This document shows, one piece after another, positions 44,531-53,168 of a DNA stretch of 64,000 bases; position 1 is the stretch's first letter, and the number at the start of each line of letters is the position of its first letter. The notes beneath the pieces were generated by a model that had not been told where the DNA came from, made no database searches, and saw only the letters and a program-made list of their open reading frames with translations. The DNA is from Lysobacteraceae bacterium SCN 69-320 (GTDB taxonomy: Bacteria > Pseudomonadota > Gammaproteobacteria > Xanthomonadales > Rhodanobacteraceae). Location of the stretch: the NCBI GenBank assembly GCA_001725155.1, contig MEFP01000008.1, forward strand, positions 124,001-188,000, given 5' to 3'. The position numbers and the translations under genes were made by a program.

Positions 44531-45820
44531 ATGAGCAAAACCCTGCTTTCCCGCGCGCTGTGCCTGCTGCTGGCCGCAACGGCGCCACTGGCCTTCGCGG
44601 TGCCTGCCGACGCCGACGTCAACAGCACCGACAAGGAACTCAACCGCCTCTATCGCGAAGGCCAGGAACTCATGGCCAAGTCCGACTGGCAGCAGGCGCT
44701 GGAGCGTTTCCGCCGGCTGGAGACGCGCATGAACGAACGCGGCGAAGCCAATGTCGATACGGCGCTGTTCTGGCAGGCCTACGTGCTCGTGCAGGCCAGG
44801 CGCACGGGCGACGCGCGCCGCACGGTCGAGCGCCTGCACGAGAAATACCCGCAGAGCCGCTGGCTCGGCGAAGCCGACGCGCTGCTGCGCCAGGACCCGG
44901 CCGCCGAGCATGGCGGCGGTGGAGGTGGTGGCGGCGGTGGTGGCGGCGGTGGCGGCGGTGGCGGTGGCGGTGGCGGTGGCGGTGGCGGTGGCGGTGGCGG
45001 CGGTGACAAGGAACTCGCCGAAATCGCCGTCGAAGGTCTGCTCAACGCACCGCCGGAGCGCGCCGTGCCGCTGCTCAAGAAGGTGCTGCGCGGCGCGCAG
45101 CCGGACAAGGTCAAGCGGCGTGCGCTGTTCGTGCTGAGCCAGCTCGATTCGCGCGAGGCGCTGGCCGAACTCGTCGAGTTCGCACGCAGCGGCGACGCCG
45201 CACTGCGCAGCGAGGCCATACGCATGCTCGGTGTCAGCGGTGACGACAAGGCGCTGGCCGAGCTGTCCACCCTGTACCGTGGCGCCGCGTCCGTGCAGAA
45301 GCGCGAGATCCTGCAGGCCTGGATGATCGCCGGGCGCAAGGAACTGGTCTTCGGCGCCGCGCGCGACGAAACCGACGCGACCTTGCGCCATGACGCGATC
45401 CAGCTGCTGGGCGTGATGGATGCGACCGCCGAGCTCAAGCAGCTGCTGCCGGCGCTCAAGGAGACGGAACTGCAGAAGCAGGTCGTGCAGGCCCTCGGCG
45501 TCGCCGGCGATGTCGACGGTCTGGTGCAGATCGCCGGTTCGGCGCCCGACGAAGGCATGCGGCTCGAGGCTTTCCGCGCGATCGGCATCAGCGGCGGCGA
45601 CAGGGCCGGCGCTGCGCTGGTCGGTCTGTATCCCAAGGCGAGCACGGCGGCGCAGCGCGACGCGATCCTGCAGGGACTGCTGATCGCCGATGACGCGAAG
45701 GCCATGAGCGGTTTGTACAAGAGTGCAAAAAGCAAGGAAGAGAAGCAGCAGATCCTGCGCAAGCTGACCACGATGGGCGACGACGCGGCCCTCGACGTGA
45801 TCGAGCAGGAGCTGAAATAA
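44531..45820 (+). CDS. Exported TPR/HEAT-repeat protein with a polyglycine linker
   Basis: A 429-residue protein. Residues 1-23 are a signal peptide. Residues 35-120 are a TPR-like helical pair (LNRLYREGQELMAKSDWQQALERF). Residues 128-158 are 31 consecutive glycines. From 160 on there are about eight HEAT-like repeats of some 30 residues (KVKRRALFVLSQLDSREALAEL is one boundary). HEAT arrays bind protein partners; no catalytic motif is seen. The ATG at 44531 has GGAG at proper spacing; the earlier ATG at 44516 has none. It belongs with the sigma/anti-sigma pair and the HEAT gene downstream. Confidence 0.82.
   Translation: MSKTLLSRALCLLLAATAPLAFAVPADADVNSTDKELNRLYREGQELMAKSDWQQALERFRRLETRMNERGEANVDTALFWQAYVLVQARRTGDARRTVERLHEKYPQSRWLGEADALLRQDPAAEHGGGGGGGGGGGGGGGGGGGGGGGGGGGGGGGDKELAEIAVEGLLNAPPERAVPLLKKVLRGAQPDKVKRRALFVLSQLDSREALAELVEFARSGDAALRSEAIRMLGVSGDDKALAELSTLYRGAASVQKREILQAWMIAGRKELVFGAARDETDATLRHDAIQLLGVMDATAELKQLLPALKETELQKQVVQALGVAGDVDGLVQIAGSAPDEGMRLEAFRAIGISGGDRAGAALVGLYPKASTAAQRDAILQGLLIADDAKAMSGLYKSAKSKEEKQQILRKLTTMGDDAALDVIEQELK
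44912..45004 (+). repeat. GGYGGY microsatellite-like tract encoding 31 glycines
   Basis: Thirty-one glycine codons in a row, all GGC or GGT except one GGA, with the unit GGCGGT repeated almost perfectly from about 44961 to 45000. The repeat keeps the reading frame. It joins the TPR-like and HEAT halves of the protein. Such tracts expand and contract by slippage in multiples of six bases without breaking the frame. Confidence 0.95.
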
Positions 45821-45923
45821 CCCGCGGCGGCCCAGTGCCGCCGCCGTCCCCGGACTATCCCTGCCGCCGCGGCCCGGCCGCGGCACGGCCCGTCATTGCC
45901 GAAATTTTCTGCGGAGCATTGCC

Positions 45924-46910
45924 ATGCGACTGATTTCCCGTCTCGTCTGTTGCGTATTCCTGCTGCTGCCCGTCGCTGCGACGGCTGCGGCCGACGATCT
46001 GGCCCGGCGCCTCGCCGCGAGCGACGGCTGGGTGCAATGGCAGGTGCCGCTGGCGCCCGATGCCGGCGATTCCTGCTGCTACGAGGGCCGCGGCGGCGCT
46101 TCCGGCCGCCGCGGCTGCGATCTCGACGGCCGTCGCTGGAGCGTCGACGACGCCGCCGCGACGCAGCCCGGCGCGGCGCGGGAGCTCGCCGTTTACGCTC
46201 ACGTCAAAGCCGGCCAGGTCGACGCGGTTCGTGCGCTGAGCGCGAGCTGCCCGGTGAGCAGCACGAGCGCGATCACGCAACTGGACGGTGTGGACCCGGC
46301 CGCCAGCGTTGCCTGGCTCGCGGCGCGTGTACGCCGCGGCGACGGCCGCAAGGGCGACGAAGGCATCGCGGCGATCGCGTTTCATGCGGCGCCCGCGGCG
46401 ATGAGCGTGCTGCGCGAGTTCGCTGCGGTCGGCGCGCCGCGCGACCGGCGCGAAGCCGCCTTGTTCTGGCTGGGCCAGACGCGCGGCGCCGACGGCGTGG
46501 AGGCGGTCGAACGCGTCGCGCATGAAGATGCCGACGCGAAAATCCGCAACCACGCAGTATTCGTGCTGTCCCAGGCGCAGAAGTACGACGCCTATCCGCG
46601 CGTGCTGGCGATTGCCGCGAGCGACCGGTCCGGTGAGGTGCGCAGTCAGGCGCTGTTCTGGCTCGCCCAGATGAAGGACGACCGTGCCGCCGCCGACATC
46701 GTCGCCGCGCTGCACCGCGAGACCGATGCGCAAGCGCGCGAACAGGCCGTGTTCGCGTTGACGCAGCTGCCGGACGGCCAGGGCGACAAAGCGCTGATCG
46801 ACCTGATCCGTGGCGACTATCCGCGCGAGGTCAAGCAGAAAGCGCTGTTCTGGCTCGGCCAGTCGGGCTCCGACACGGCACTGGCTTTCCTCGACGAAAC
46901 CTTGCGCTAG
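45924..46910 (+). CDS. Second exported HEAT-repeat protein
   Basis: A 328-residue protein. Residues 1-23 form a signal peptide. Residues 30-75 hold a cysteine-containing segment (GDSCCYEGRG; RRGCDLDG), and residues about 150-328 are HEAT repeats with the recurring ALFWLGQ / ALFWLAQ / AVFVLSQ motif at about 31-residue spacing. It is a paralogue-type companion of the HEAT protein upstream, 103 bp away. Both are probably regulated by the ECF sigma factor. The perfect palindrome at 46981-47000 follows and may end the unit. Confidence 0.82.
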   Translation: MRLISRLVCCVFLLLPVAATAAADDLARRLAASDGWVQWQVPLAPDAGDSCCYEGRGGASGRRGCDLDGRRWSVDDAAATQPGAARELAVYAHVKAGQVDAVRALSASCPVSSTSAITQLDGVDPAASVAWLAARVRRGDGRKGDEGIAAIAFHAAPAAMSVLREFAAVGAPRDRREAALFWLGQTRGADGVEAVERVAHEDADAKIRNHAVFVLSQAQKYDAYPRVLAIAASDRSGEVRSQALFWLAQMKDDRAAADIVAALHRETDAQAREQAVFALTQLPDGQGDKALIDLIRGDYPREVKQKALFWLGQSGSDTALAFLDETLR

Positions 46911-46980
46911 GCCGCGTCCGGACCCGGGCCGGCCGGCCGCAGTCCGGCGGTTCCGGCGGGTGCTGCCGGCGTCCTGGCCG

Positions 46981-47000
46981 GGCCCGCGCCGGCGCGGGCC
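46981..47000. terminator. Perfect 20-bp GC palindrome after the HEAT genes
   Basis: A self-complementary 20-mer of G and C lies 70 bp after the HEAT gene stop. It would form a strong hairpin in RNA, but no T run follows, so termination by itself is uncertain. The remaining gap (46911-47252) shows no other gene. Confidence 0.4.
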
Positions 47001-47252
47001 GTGGCCGCAACCGGTCCGTTCCGGCAGCGGATTCCGGCCGCCGGTCCGATTCCGGCTGGACCGTGCGCCAGCGCGCATTCGGCTGCCGGGGCCGGCGCTA
47101 TCGTCCGCCTGCCCTCGTCACGGCTACGGTGCTAAGCTCGCGCCGCGGTCACCGGGAGCAAGGTCGGTGGGGGCTGACCGTAAGCGATTTGGTTACCGGT
47201 GGGCGGCCATGAGGGCGGTCGACCGGTGTCTGCAGCCCTGTCTGGAGGCGAT

Positions 47253-47819
47253 ATGTCGACCCAGCGATCGACGTGGATACCGACCTGGCCATCCCAGTTG
47301 CCGGAGTCTGGTACGTCGCCGGCGCCCAGTTCCACCGCCCAGCGTCCGCCGGGCAGTCCGCCGCCCCCGCCGCAGCGTCCCACGCCGCCGCCGGCCGCAC
47401 AGACCCGTCCTGCACCGCCCGCGCCGCCGCAGCGTCCTGCGCCGCCGTTCGCGCAGCCTGCGCTGGGGCGTCCGCCCGGTCCGCCGCCGGGCGCTCTCGG
47501 CGGTGTTCCTGCGCATCAGTCCAACAGCGCCGTGCTGGCCGACCTCGCACGTCAGGCGCGTGCCGCCCGCGGTGAGCTGCAGGCTGCGCAGGAAACCTTC
47601 GCCCGGCGTGCGCTCGCGCTGTATGAAACCCTGCGCATCGTCGATGACAGTCTGGTTCAGCTCGCGACCCACGTGCTCGGCAACAGCGTGATCGCCTCGG
47701 CCTGGTTCAGCTCGCGCAACCATCATCTGAACCAGCGTTCGCCGCTGGAAGTGCTCATGGTCGGCGATCGCGAGGCCGTCGTGAACGAACTCATGCGGCT
47801 GGAGCACGGCGTCTACTGA
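47253..47819 (+). CDS. Proline-rich protein with a DUF2384/MbcA-like C-terminus
   Basis: A 188-residue protein. Residues 20-85 are about half proline (PPGSPPPPPQRPTPPPA), predicted disordered. Residues 125-188 resemble the antitoxin MbcA/ParS/Xre toxin-binding domain: NSVIASAWFSSRNHHLNQRSPLEVLMVGD and AVVNELMRLEHGVY correspond to the W-L, P-N, L-G-G-R-x-P and R-I-E-H-G positions. No HTH precedes it and no RES-domain toxin is adjacent. The ATG at 47253 has GGAGG at good spacing. Function unknown; an orphan regulator or adaptor is plausible. Confidence 0.6.
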   Translation: MSTQRSTWIPTWPSQLPESGTSPAPSSTAQRPPGSPPPPPQRPTPPPAAQTRPAPPAPPQRPAPPFAQPALGRPPGPPPGALGGVPAHQSNSAVLADLARQARAARGELQAAQETFARRALALYETLRIVDDSLVQLATHVLGNSVIASAWFSSRNHHLNQRSPLEVLMVGDREAVVNELMRLEHGVY

Positions 47820-47974
47820 GGCGCGGCACGCCTGCTTTCCGGGCGACGATTTTTCGTCGCCAATGCCTCCGGCCGCATCAAGGCACAGCCGCTGCACGCA
47901 ATGGCCACTGGTCAAGCGGCGAGCCCGGCGGTAAAAGTCGGATCGGTCATCGCGCCGCCTGCGGAAGTCCTGCT

Positions 47975-48847
47975 TTGTCTCCCGTCATCCAGTCGTTTTT
48001 TCACGCCGCGACGAATACCTGGTCCCACCTCGTCAGCAACGGCGACGGCACCGCGGCGGCCGTCATTGATCCGGTGCTGGACTTCGATCCGGCCAGCGGC
48101 CGTATCTCCGCGGAGTCGGTCCAGGCCATCCTGGCCGCCGTACATGCGCACCGGCTGCGCGTGGAATGGCTGCTGGAAACCCATGCCCATGCCGATCATC
48201 TGACGGCTGCCGACTGGCTGCGCCGCGAACTCGGCGCTGAAGGCCATCCGGTGCGCACCGCGATCGGCGCCGGCATCGTCGCGGTGCAGCGGCACTGGAA
48301 GACCGTGTTCGGCCTTGGCGATGACTTCGCCGCCGACGGTTCCGACTTCGACCACCTGATTGCCGACGGCGAGCGCCTGGCGCTGGGCGAACTCGCGATA
48401 ACGGCCCTGGCCACGCCGGGGCATACCAGCGACGGCATGAGCTATCGCATCGGCGAGGCGGTGTTCGTCGGCGACACGGTGTTCTCGCCGGCGGCCGGCA
48501 CCGGCCGCTGCGATTTTCCCGGTGGCGACGCGGTGCTGCAGTTCCGCTCCATCCAGCGGCTGTATGCGCTGCCGGAGTCCACGCGTCTGTACCTGTGCCA
48601 CGACTACCCGCCGCGCGATGCGGAGCCGCGCGACGTCGTGGATCTGGTCGAACAGCGCAGCGGCAATGCCCAATTGCGCCGCGACACGGCCGAGTCCGAC
48701 TATGTCGCGCGGCGCCAGGCGCGCGACGCGACCCTGCCGGTGCCGCGGCTACTGTATCCGGCGCTGCAGGTCAACATCCGTGCCGGGCGACTGCCGCCGG
48801 CCGGCGACAACGGCGTGTCATATCTGCGCATTCCGCTGCAGGTCTAG
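47975..48847 (+). CDS. MBL-fold hydrolase, persulfide-dioxygenase (ETHE1/Blh)-like
   Basis: A 290-residue metallo-beta-lactamase-fold enzyme. The metal motif THAHADHLTAADWL is intact; further ligands are in TPGHTSDGMSY, VGDTVF and CHDYPP. The size and the THxHADH form place it in the ETHE1/Blh group that oxidises glutathione persulfide, part of sulfide detoxification. No sulfide:quinone reductase or rhodanese is adjacent. The start appears to be TTG (47975), as the conserved N-terminus VIQSFFHAATNTWSHLV begins three codons in; no ATG or GTG fits. Confidence 0.82.
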   Translation: MSPVIQSFFHAATNTWSHLVSNGDGTAAAVIDPVLDFDPASGRISAESVQAILAAVHAHRLRVEWLLETHAHADHLTAADWLRRELGAEGHPVRTAIGAGIVAVQRHWKTVFGLGDDFAADGSDFDHLIADGERLALGELAITALATPGHTSDGMSYRIGEAVFVGDTVFSPAAGTGRCDFPGGDAVLQFRSIQRLYALPESTRLYLCHDYPPRDAEPRDVVDLVEQRSGNAQLRRDTAESDYVARRQARDATLPVPRLLYPALQVNIRAGRLPPAGDNGVSYLRIPLQV

Positions 48848-49071
48848 CAGACGGCCGAGCAGCCGGTCTCTGCCGGTTCTTCGTCGGGCGGCGCGAACAG
48901 GGGCTGCATGCGTCTTCGGGCGCCGAGCCCGTGCGCGACCGGCGCTCGGGACTGGCTCCCTGCATCGCTGACACAGGCTGTTCTCATCCGCCTGCCGGCA
49001 GGCCGTACTTCGGCGACAGTTCGTCGGCGGCGGCTGTGGCAGACTCCGCGGCTCGTCCATTGGAGAGTCGC

Positions 49072-49881
49072 ATGCGTTTCTGCCGCCGTTTCGCCGCTGC
49101 CGTGTCCGTCGCCGCCCTGCTGTCCGCCGCGCCGGCTTCGGCCTGGGGCCCATTGGGCCACCGCACGATTGCCGGCATGGCCCAGCAGCAGCTGTCCGCG
49201 ACCGCGCAGCGTGAAGTCCGCACGCTGCTGCAGCCCGATGACGAAAGCACGCTCGTCGACGTGGCGATCTGGGCCGACGATCTGCGCGACACGAATCCGG
49301 CGCTGTTCCGTTCGACGAGCCGGTTGCACTATGTGAATTTTTCCAGTGCGCAGTGCAACTACGTGCCGCAGCGCGACTGCCGCAAGGGCGAATGCGTGGT
49401 CGCGGCGATCGAGCGCTACGAAACCATCCTCGCCGACCGCTCGCGTCCGCGCGCCGAACGCGCCGAGGCGCTGCGCTTCGTCTCGCACTTCATCGCCGAC
49501 GTACACCAGCCGCTGCATGCGAGCTTCAAGCGCGACAAGGGCGCCAACAGTGTGCAGCTGCGCTACGGCCGCGAGAACTGGAATCTGCACGCGGTCTGGG
49601 ATTCGCTGATCCTCAATTCCACCGGCCTGCGCTGGCCCGGCTACACCGCGCGTCTGTCCGCCGGCCCGGCGCTGGCTGCGGCCGACAAGGGCGGCGATCC
49701 GGCGCAATGGGCCGAGGAATCCTGCCGCGCCGTGCGCGACGACGGCGTCTATCCCGAAGGCAACAGCATCGACGACGCCTGGCTCGACCGCGAGCGCCCC
49801 GTGGCCGAGCGGCGCATGCGCCTCGCCGCGGCGCGTCTTGCCGCCGTGCTCGAACGCGTGCTCGCGTCGCCGTCGCGCTGA
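49072..49881 (+). CDS. Secreted S1/P1-type nuclease
   Basis: A 269-residue protein. Residues 1-22 form a signal peptide; cleavage leaves the N-terminal Trp of WGPLGHRTIAGMA, the zinc ligand typical of S1/P1 nucleases. Other ligands are in WADDLRD, HYVNF, HFIADVHQPLHA and NLHAVWD, so the tri-zinc site is complete. The enzyme cleaves single-stranded DNA and RNA and releases 3' phosphate from mononucleotides outside the cell or in the periplasm. GGAG precedes the ATG. It has no operon partners. Confidence 0.9.
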   Translation: MRFCRRFAAAVSVAALLSAAPASAWGPLGHRTIAGMAQQQLSATAQREVRTLLQPDDESTLVDVAIWADDLRDTNPALFRSTSRLHYVNFSSAQCNYVPQRDCRKGECVVAAIERYETILADRSRPRAERAEALRFVSHFIADVHQPLHASFKRDKGANSVQLRYGRENWNLHAVWDSLILNSTGLRWPGYTARLSAGPALAAADKGGDPAQWAEESCRAVRDDGVYPEGNSIDDAWLDRERPVAERRMRLAAARLAAVLERVLASPSR

Positions 49882-50125
49882 GCGCCGCCGCAGGCGCCGT
49901 TGCCGGCGCGCCTGCGGAAAGTGCAAACCGTTGCGGACGTCCGACCCTGTCGCGCTCGGCAACGGAACAAGCGTGCGTTGCGCGCAGGTCGCCGGAATCG
50001 CGACGCCGCCGGAGCGGAATCGCCTCAGTCGGTGGCATGACGGAACAGCGCTGCGGCGCGACATGCCGGGACCTCGCCTTGTGCTAGCTTTGACCGCTTC
50101 CGACAACGACCAAGCCCGAAGCGCC

Positions 50126-51586
50126 ATGCAGACCCGCCGCACCAAGATCATCGCCACTCTCGGCCCCGCCACCGACGCCCCCGGCATGCTGAGGCGCATC
50201 ATCGAAGAAGGCGTCGACGTGGTGCGCCTGAACCTGTCCCACGGTGCCGCCGCCGATCATGCGCGCCGGGCGCGCGAAGTGCGCGAAACGGCCGAGGCGC
50301 TGGGTCGCGAGGTCGGCATCCTGGCCGACCTGCAGGGGCCGAAGATCCGCATCGAGAAATTCGCCGCCGGCCGCATACAGCTCGAACCCGGTCAGCCATT
50401 CGTGCTCGACTGCCGCGCCGATGCGCCGCCGGGCGACGAACATCGCGTCGGCGTCAGCTATCTCGGCCTGCCCAACGACGTGAAGACCGGCGACACGCTG
50501 CTGCTCGACGACGGCCTGATCTCGCTGACCGTGCTCGAGGTGGTCGACCAGGAGGTGCGCTGTCAGGTGCTGTACGGCGGCGCGCTGTCCGACCGCAAGG
50601 GCCTGAACCGCCTCGGCGGCGGCCTGTCGATCGCGGCACTCAGCGACAAGGATCGTGCCGACATCAGGCTGGCTGCCGAGATCGGTGCCGACTTCCTGGC
50701 GGTGTCCTTCGCCAAGAGCGCCGAAGACATGAACGAGGCGCGCCGCCTTCTGCGCGCCGCTGCGGGGCAGGGCGCGCTGGTCGCGAAGATCGAGCGCGCC
50801 GAGGCCATCGACGTGCTCGGCGAGATCATCGACGCGTCCGACGCGGTCATGGTCGCGCGCGGCGACCTCGGCGTGGAGATCGGCGACGCCGAGCTGCCGG
50901 GCCTGCAGAAGAAGATCATCCGCGAGGCGCTCGCGCGCAACCGCATCGTCATCACGGCCACGCAGATGCTGCAATCCATGGTCGAGTCGCCGATTCCGAC
51001 CCGCGCCGAAGTGCTGGATGTGGCCAATGCCGTCATCGACGGCACCGATGCGGTCATGCTGAGCCAGGAAACTGCCGCCGGCCGTCATCCGGACAAGGCT
51101 GTCGCGGCGATGCGCCGCGTCTGCCTCGGCGCCGAGCGCCAGTTCGAGCCGCAGGAAGGCTTCCTGACCGGCACTCATCGTATCGACCGCACCGATCAGG
51201 CCATCGCGATGTCGGCGATGTTCCTGGCGGCCCAGGTCAGTCCGCGCGCGATCATCGCGCTGACCGAGTCCGGCGCGACTGCGCAATGGCTGTCGCGCTA
51301 CCGCTCGGCCGTGCCGATCTACGCGCTGTCGCGCAGCGCGCCGGCGCGCCGCCGCATGCAGATGTATCGCGACGTCTATGCGATCGAGTTCGATGCCCGC
51401 GGCGTCGACCCGGCACACGCCACGCGCGCGGCGATCCAGCACCTGTTCAACCTCGGCCGCCTGGCCGAGAACGACCGGGTCATCATCACGACCGGCGACC
51501 ATACCGGCCGCCTCGGCGGCACCAACACGCTGAAGCTGCTGCGCGTCGGCGCCGGCGGCATGGCCGAGGGGTTGGGCGAGCTTTGA
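50126..51586 (+). CDS. pyk: Pyruvate kinase
   Basis: A 486-residue glycolytic enzyme of normal length. TKIIATLGPATDAPGML opens the barrel, VRLNLSHG and LADLQGPKIR line the active site, VAKIERAEAIDVL has the catalytic Lys, and MVARGDLGVEIG and ITATQMLQSM follow. It makes pyruvate and ATP from phosphoenolpyruvate. The C-terminal allosteric domain is complete. It is a monocistronic gene, like gap; the two lie 8 kb apart. Confidence 0.97.
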   Translation: MQTRRTKIIATLGPATDAPGMLRRIIEEGVDVVRLNLSHGAAADHARRAREVRETAEALGREVGILADLQGPKIRIEKFAAGRIQLEPGQPFVLDCRADAPPGDEHRVGVSYLGLPNDVKTGDTLLLDDGLISLTVLEVVDQEVRCQVLYGGALSDRKGLNRLGGGLSIAALSDKDRADIRLAAEIGADFLAVSFAKSAEDMNEARRLLRAAAGQGALVAKIERAEAIDVLGEIIDASDAVMVARGDLGVEIGDAELPGLQKKIIREALARNRIVITATQMLQSMVESPIPTRAEVLDVANAVIDGTDAVMLSQETAAGRHPDKAVAAMRRVCLGAERQFEPQEGFLTGTHRIDRTDQAIAMSAMFLAAQVSPRAIIALTESGATAQWLSRYRSAVPIYALSRSAPARRRMQMYRDVYAIEFDARGVDPAHATRAAIQHLFNLGRLAENDRVIITTGDHTGRLGGTNTLKLLRVGAGGMAEGLGEL

Positions 51587-51659
51587 GGGCGGAGAACGTG
51601 ATCCTGCCGGCGGCCTTTCGCCGTCAGGCGGGATCGGCTGGTCAGTCCCGGAAGTGCCC

Positions 51660-52172
51660 ATGAAAACCACGCTGTACTCGATCCTCTGCGCCGCCGTGCG
51701 CATCGCGGCGCTGCTCCTCGTCGTGGAATCGCTGCTCGGCATCGCCGGTCATTTCCTGAACCCGATCAGCGGCGTTCCGATGCTGACGAACTGGGTCCTG
51801 ATCGGCGGCGGCCTGTTTGCTGCGGCGATCGGCGTCGTGCTGTGGATGTTTCCCGGATGGCTGGTGTGGCCGGCCGTCGGCCGCGCGGCGCACGAGGTCT
51901 TCGAAAGCCCGCTGACGGCGGAGGACTTTCAGCGTATCGGCATCTGCCTGCTCGGCATCTGGCTCGCCGTCGACGGTATTCGCAGCCTCGTGTATCTGTT
52001 GATACGCAGCAGTGCGATCGGCAGTCAGGGGTACGACCATGTCGGCATCACGCTCGCCATGTCGGCGCCGGACATCGCTGCGGCGCTCGCACTGATCGTC
52101 GTCGGTATTTCATTGACCCTGGGCAGTCGCGGCCTCGTCGGCCTGCTCGTGCGCCTGCGCGGTCGCACCTGA
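51660..52172 (+). CDS. Small membrane protein of unknown function
   Basis: A 170-residue protein with four hydrophobic helices (ILCAAVRIAALLLVVESLLG; WVLIGGGLFAAAIGVVLWMF; GICLLGIWLAVDGIRSLVYL; DIAAALALIVVGISLTLG). A short loop with charged residues (AAHEVFESPLTAEDFQRI) lies between helices 2 and 3. No family recognised. The ATG at 51660 is preferred over the GTG two codons earlier. It follows pyk by 73 bp. Confidence 0.65.
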   Translation: MKTTLYSILCAAVRIAALLLVVESLLGIAGHFLNPISGVPMLTNWVLIGGGLFAAAIGVVLWMFPGWLVWPAVGRAAHEVFESPLTAEDFQRIGICLLGIWLAVDGIRSLVYLLIRSSAIGSQGYDHVGITLAMSAPDIAAALALIVVGISLTLGSRGLVGLLVRLRGRT

Positions 52173-52298
52173 CTCATCGGCGCGAATCGCCGCGACGTGC
52201 CGGCGTTGTCGAACGGCCGGCGACGTCGTCACAATGGATGTCCGCTCCGGCAGCGGAGCTTCATTGTCACGCCCGCTTCAGCGCGAGGAAGGTCTGCC

Positions 52299-52865
52299 AT
52301 GTATCGCCTGTGTCTGCCTGTTTTCCTGTCGGCTGCCGTTCTGATCGGCGGCCCGTCCCTGGCCCAGACCCCTCCGCGCCCGGTCGCAGCGAAGGACCTC
52401 GCGAAATACTGGCTCGTCGCCAGCGAGGCGATGGAAGCGATGCGGCCGAATACCGGCGTCAATCTGTATGTGCCGAGCTGTGCCGTCGTGCGCTACGTCA
52501 TCAACGGCGACGGCACGACCAGCGACGTGGTGCTGGAGAAGCTCGAGCCGCCGGGCGATCTCGGCGTCGTTGCGACGACGGCGATCCGGAGCCTGCGCTA
52601 TGCGGCCGCGTCGTCGAACCCGGCGCTGGTGCCGGTGCTCACGCGCGTGACCTTGCCGATTAACCTGCCGCCGCTGCGCGGCACACAAGAAGAGCAGGCC
52701 AGGCTTCAGGCGCAACGCGACGAGGTGCTGGCGCGCTGCGATGCGACGGCCGCGGTCGCGCCGGCCAGGCAAGCCGGTGCTCACGACAGTGCGGCGAAGG
52801 AAAATGCGGCGAAGGACGCCGCGAAGCCTGTACCGGCCCAGGCTGCGCCGGTCAGGCAACGCTGA
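52299..52865 (+). CDS. Exported TonB-C-like protein
   Basis: A 188-residue protein. Residues 1-22 are a signal peptide. Residues 40-125 look like a TonB C-terminal-type domain (VVRYVINGDGTTSDVVLEK; TTAIRSLRYAAASSNPALVP), which in small secreted forms serves as a periplasmic protein-binding module. The tail is an Ala/Lys-rich low-complexity run (AAKENAAKDAAK). GAGGAAGG precedes the ATG. Function unknown. Confidence 0.65.
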   Translation: MYRLCLPVFLSAAVLIGGPSLAQTPPRPVAAKDLAKYWLVASEAMEAMRPNTGVNLYVPSCAVVRYVINGDGTTSDVVLEKLEPPGDLGVVATTAIRSLRYAAASSNPALVPVLTRVTLPINLPPLRGTQEEQARLQAQRDEVLARCDATAAVAPARQAGAHDSAAKENAAKDAAKPVPAQAAPVRQR

Positions 52866-53168
52866 TTCGGCAATGCCGTCCACGCCGATCACATGGGCGC
52901 GGGACTCGCGCTCGACGCGCTGGGCGGCCGGCAGCGCATGGCCACAGCCTGCTTGGCCTGGAGCCATGCGTTCATGGATGCGGCCATGCATGCCGATCTG
53001 CAAGTGCTCTGGCCCTGGTCGCCGGTGCGGTTGATCTACGGCACCGCGTCGACGACGGACATCGAGATCGCCTTGGCTGCGGCAGCCGTGCTGCGTGGCT
53101 GGCACGCGGACTGCTGCGCCGCCGTCCGACCAGGCTGGCAGCGCAGTGCCGCGCCGCCGGTCGCGTGC
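52866..53168. other. 303-bp gap with no recognisable gene
   Basis: Between the TonB-C-like gene and convergent cysK. Open frames here have no protein-like character, and no hairpin with a T run was seen. Confidence 0.4.

Noticed and set aside
47199..47252. The leader of the proline-rich gene as extra coding sequence.
   Set aside because: The ATG at 47253 has a strong GGAGG site, and the leader codons show no protein-like pattern.
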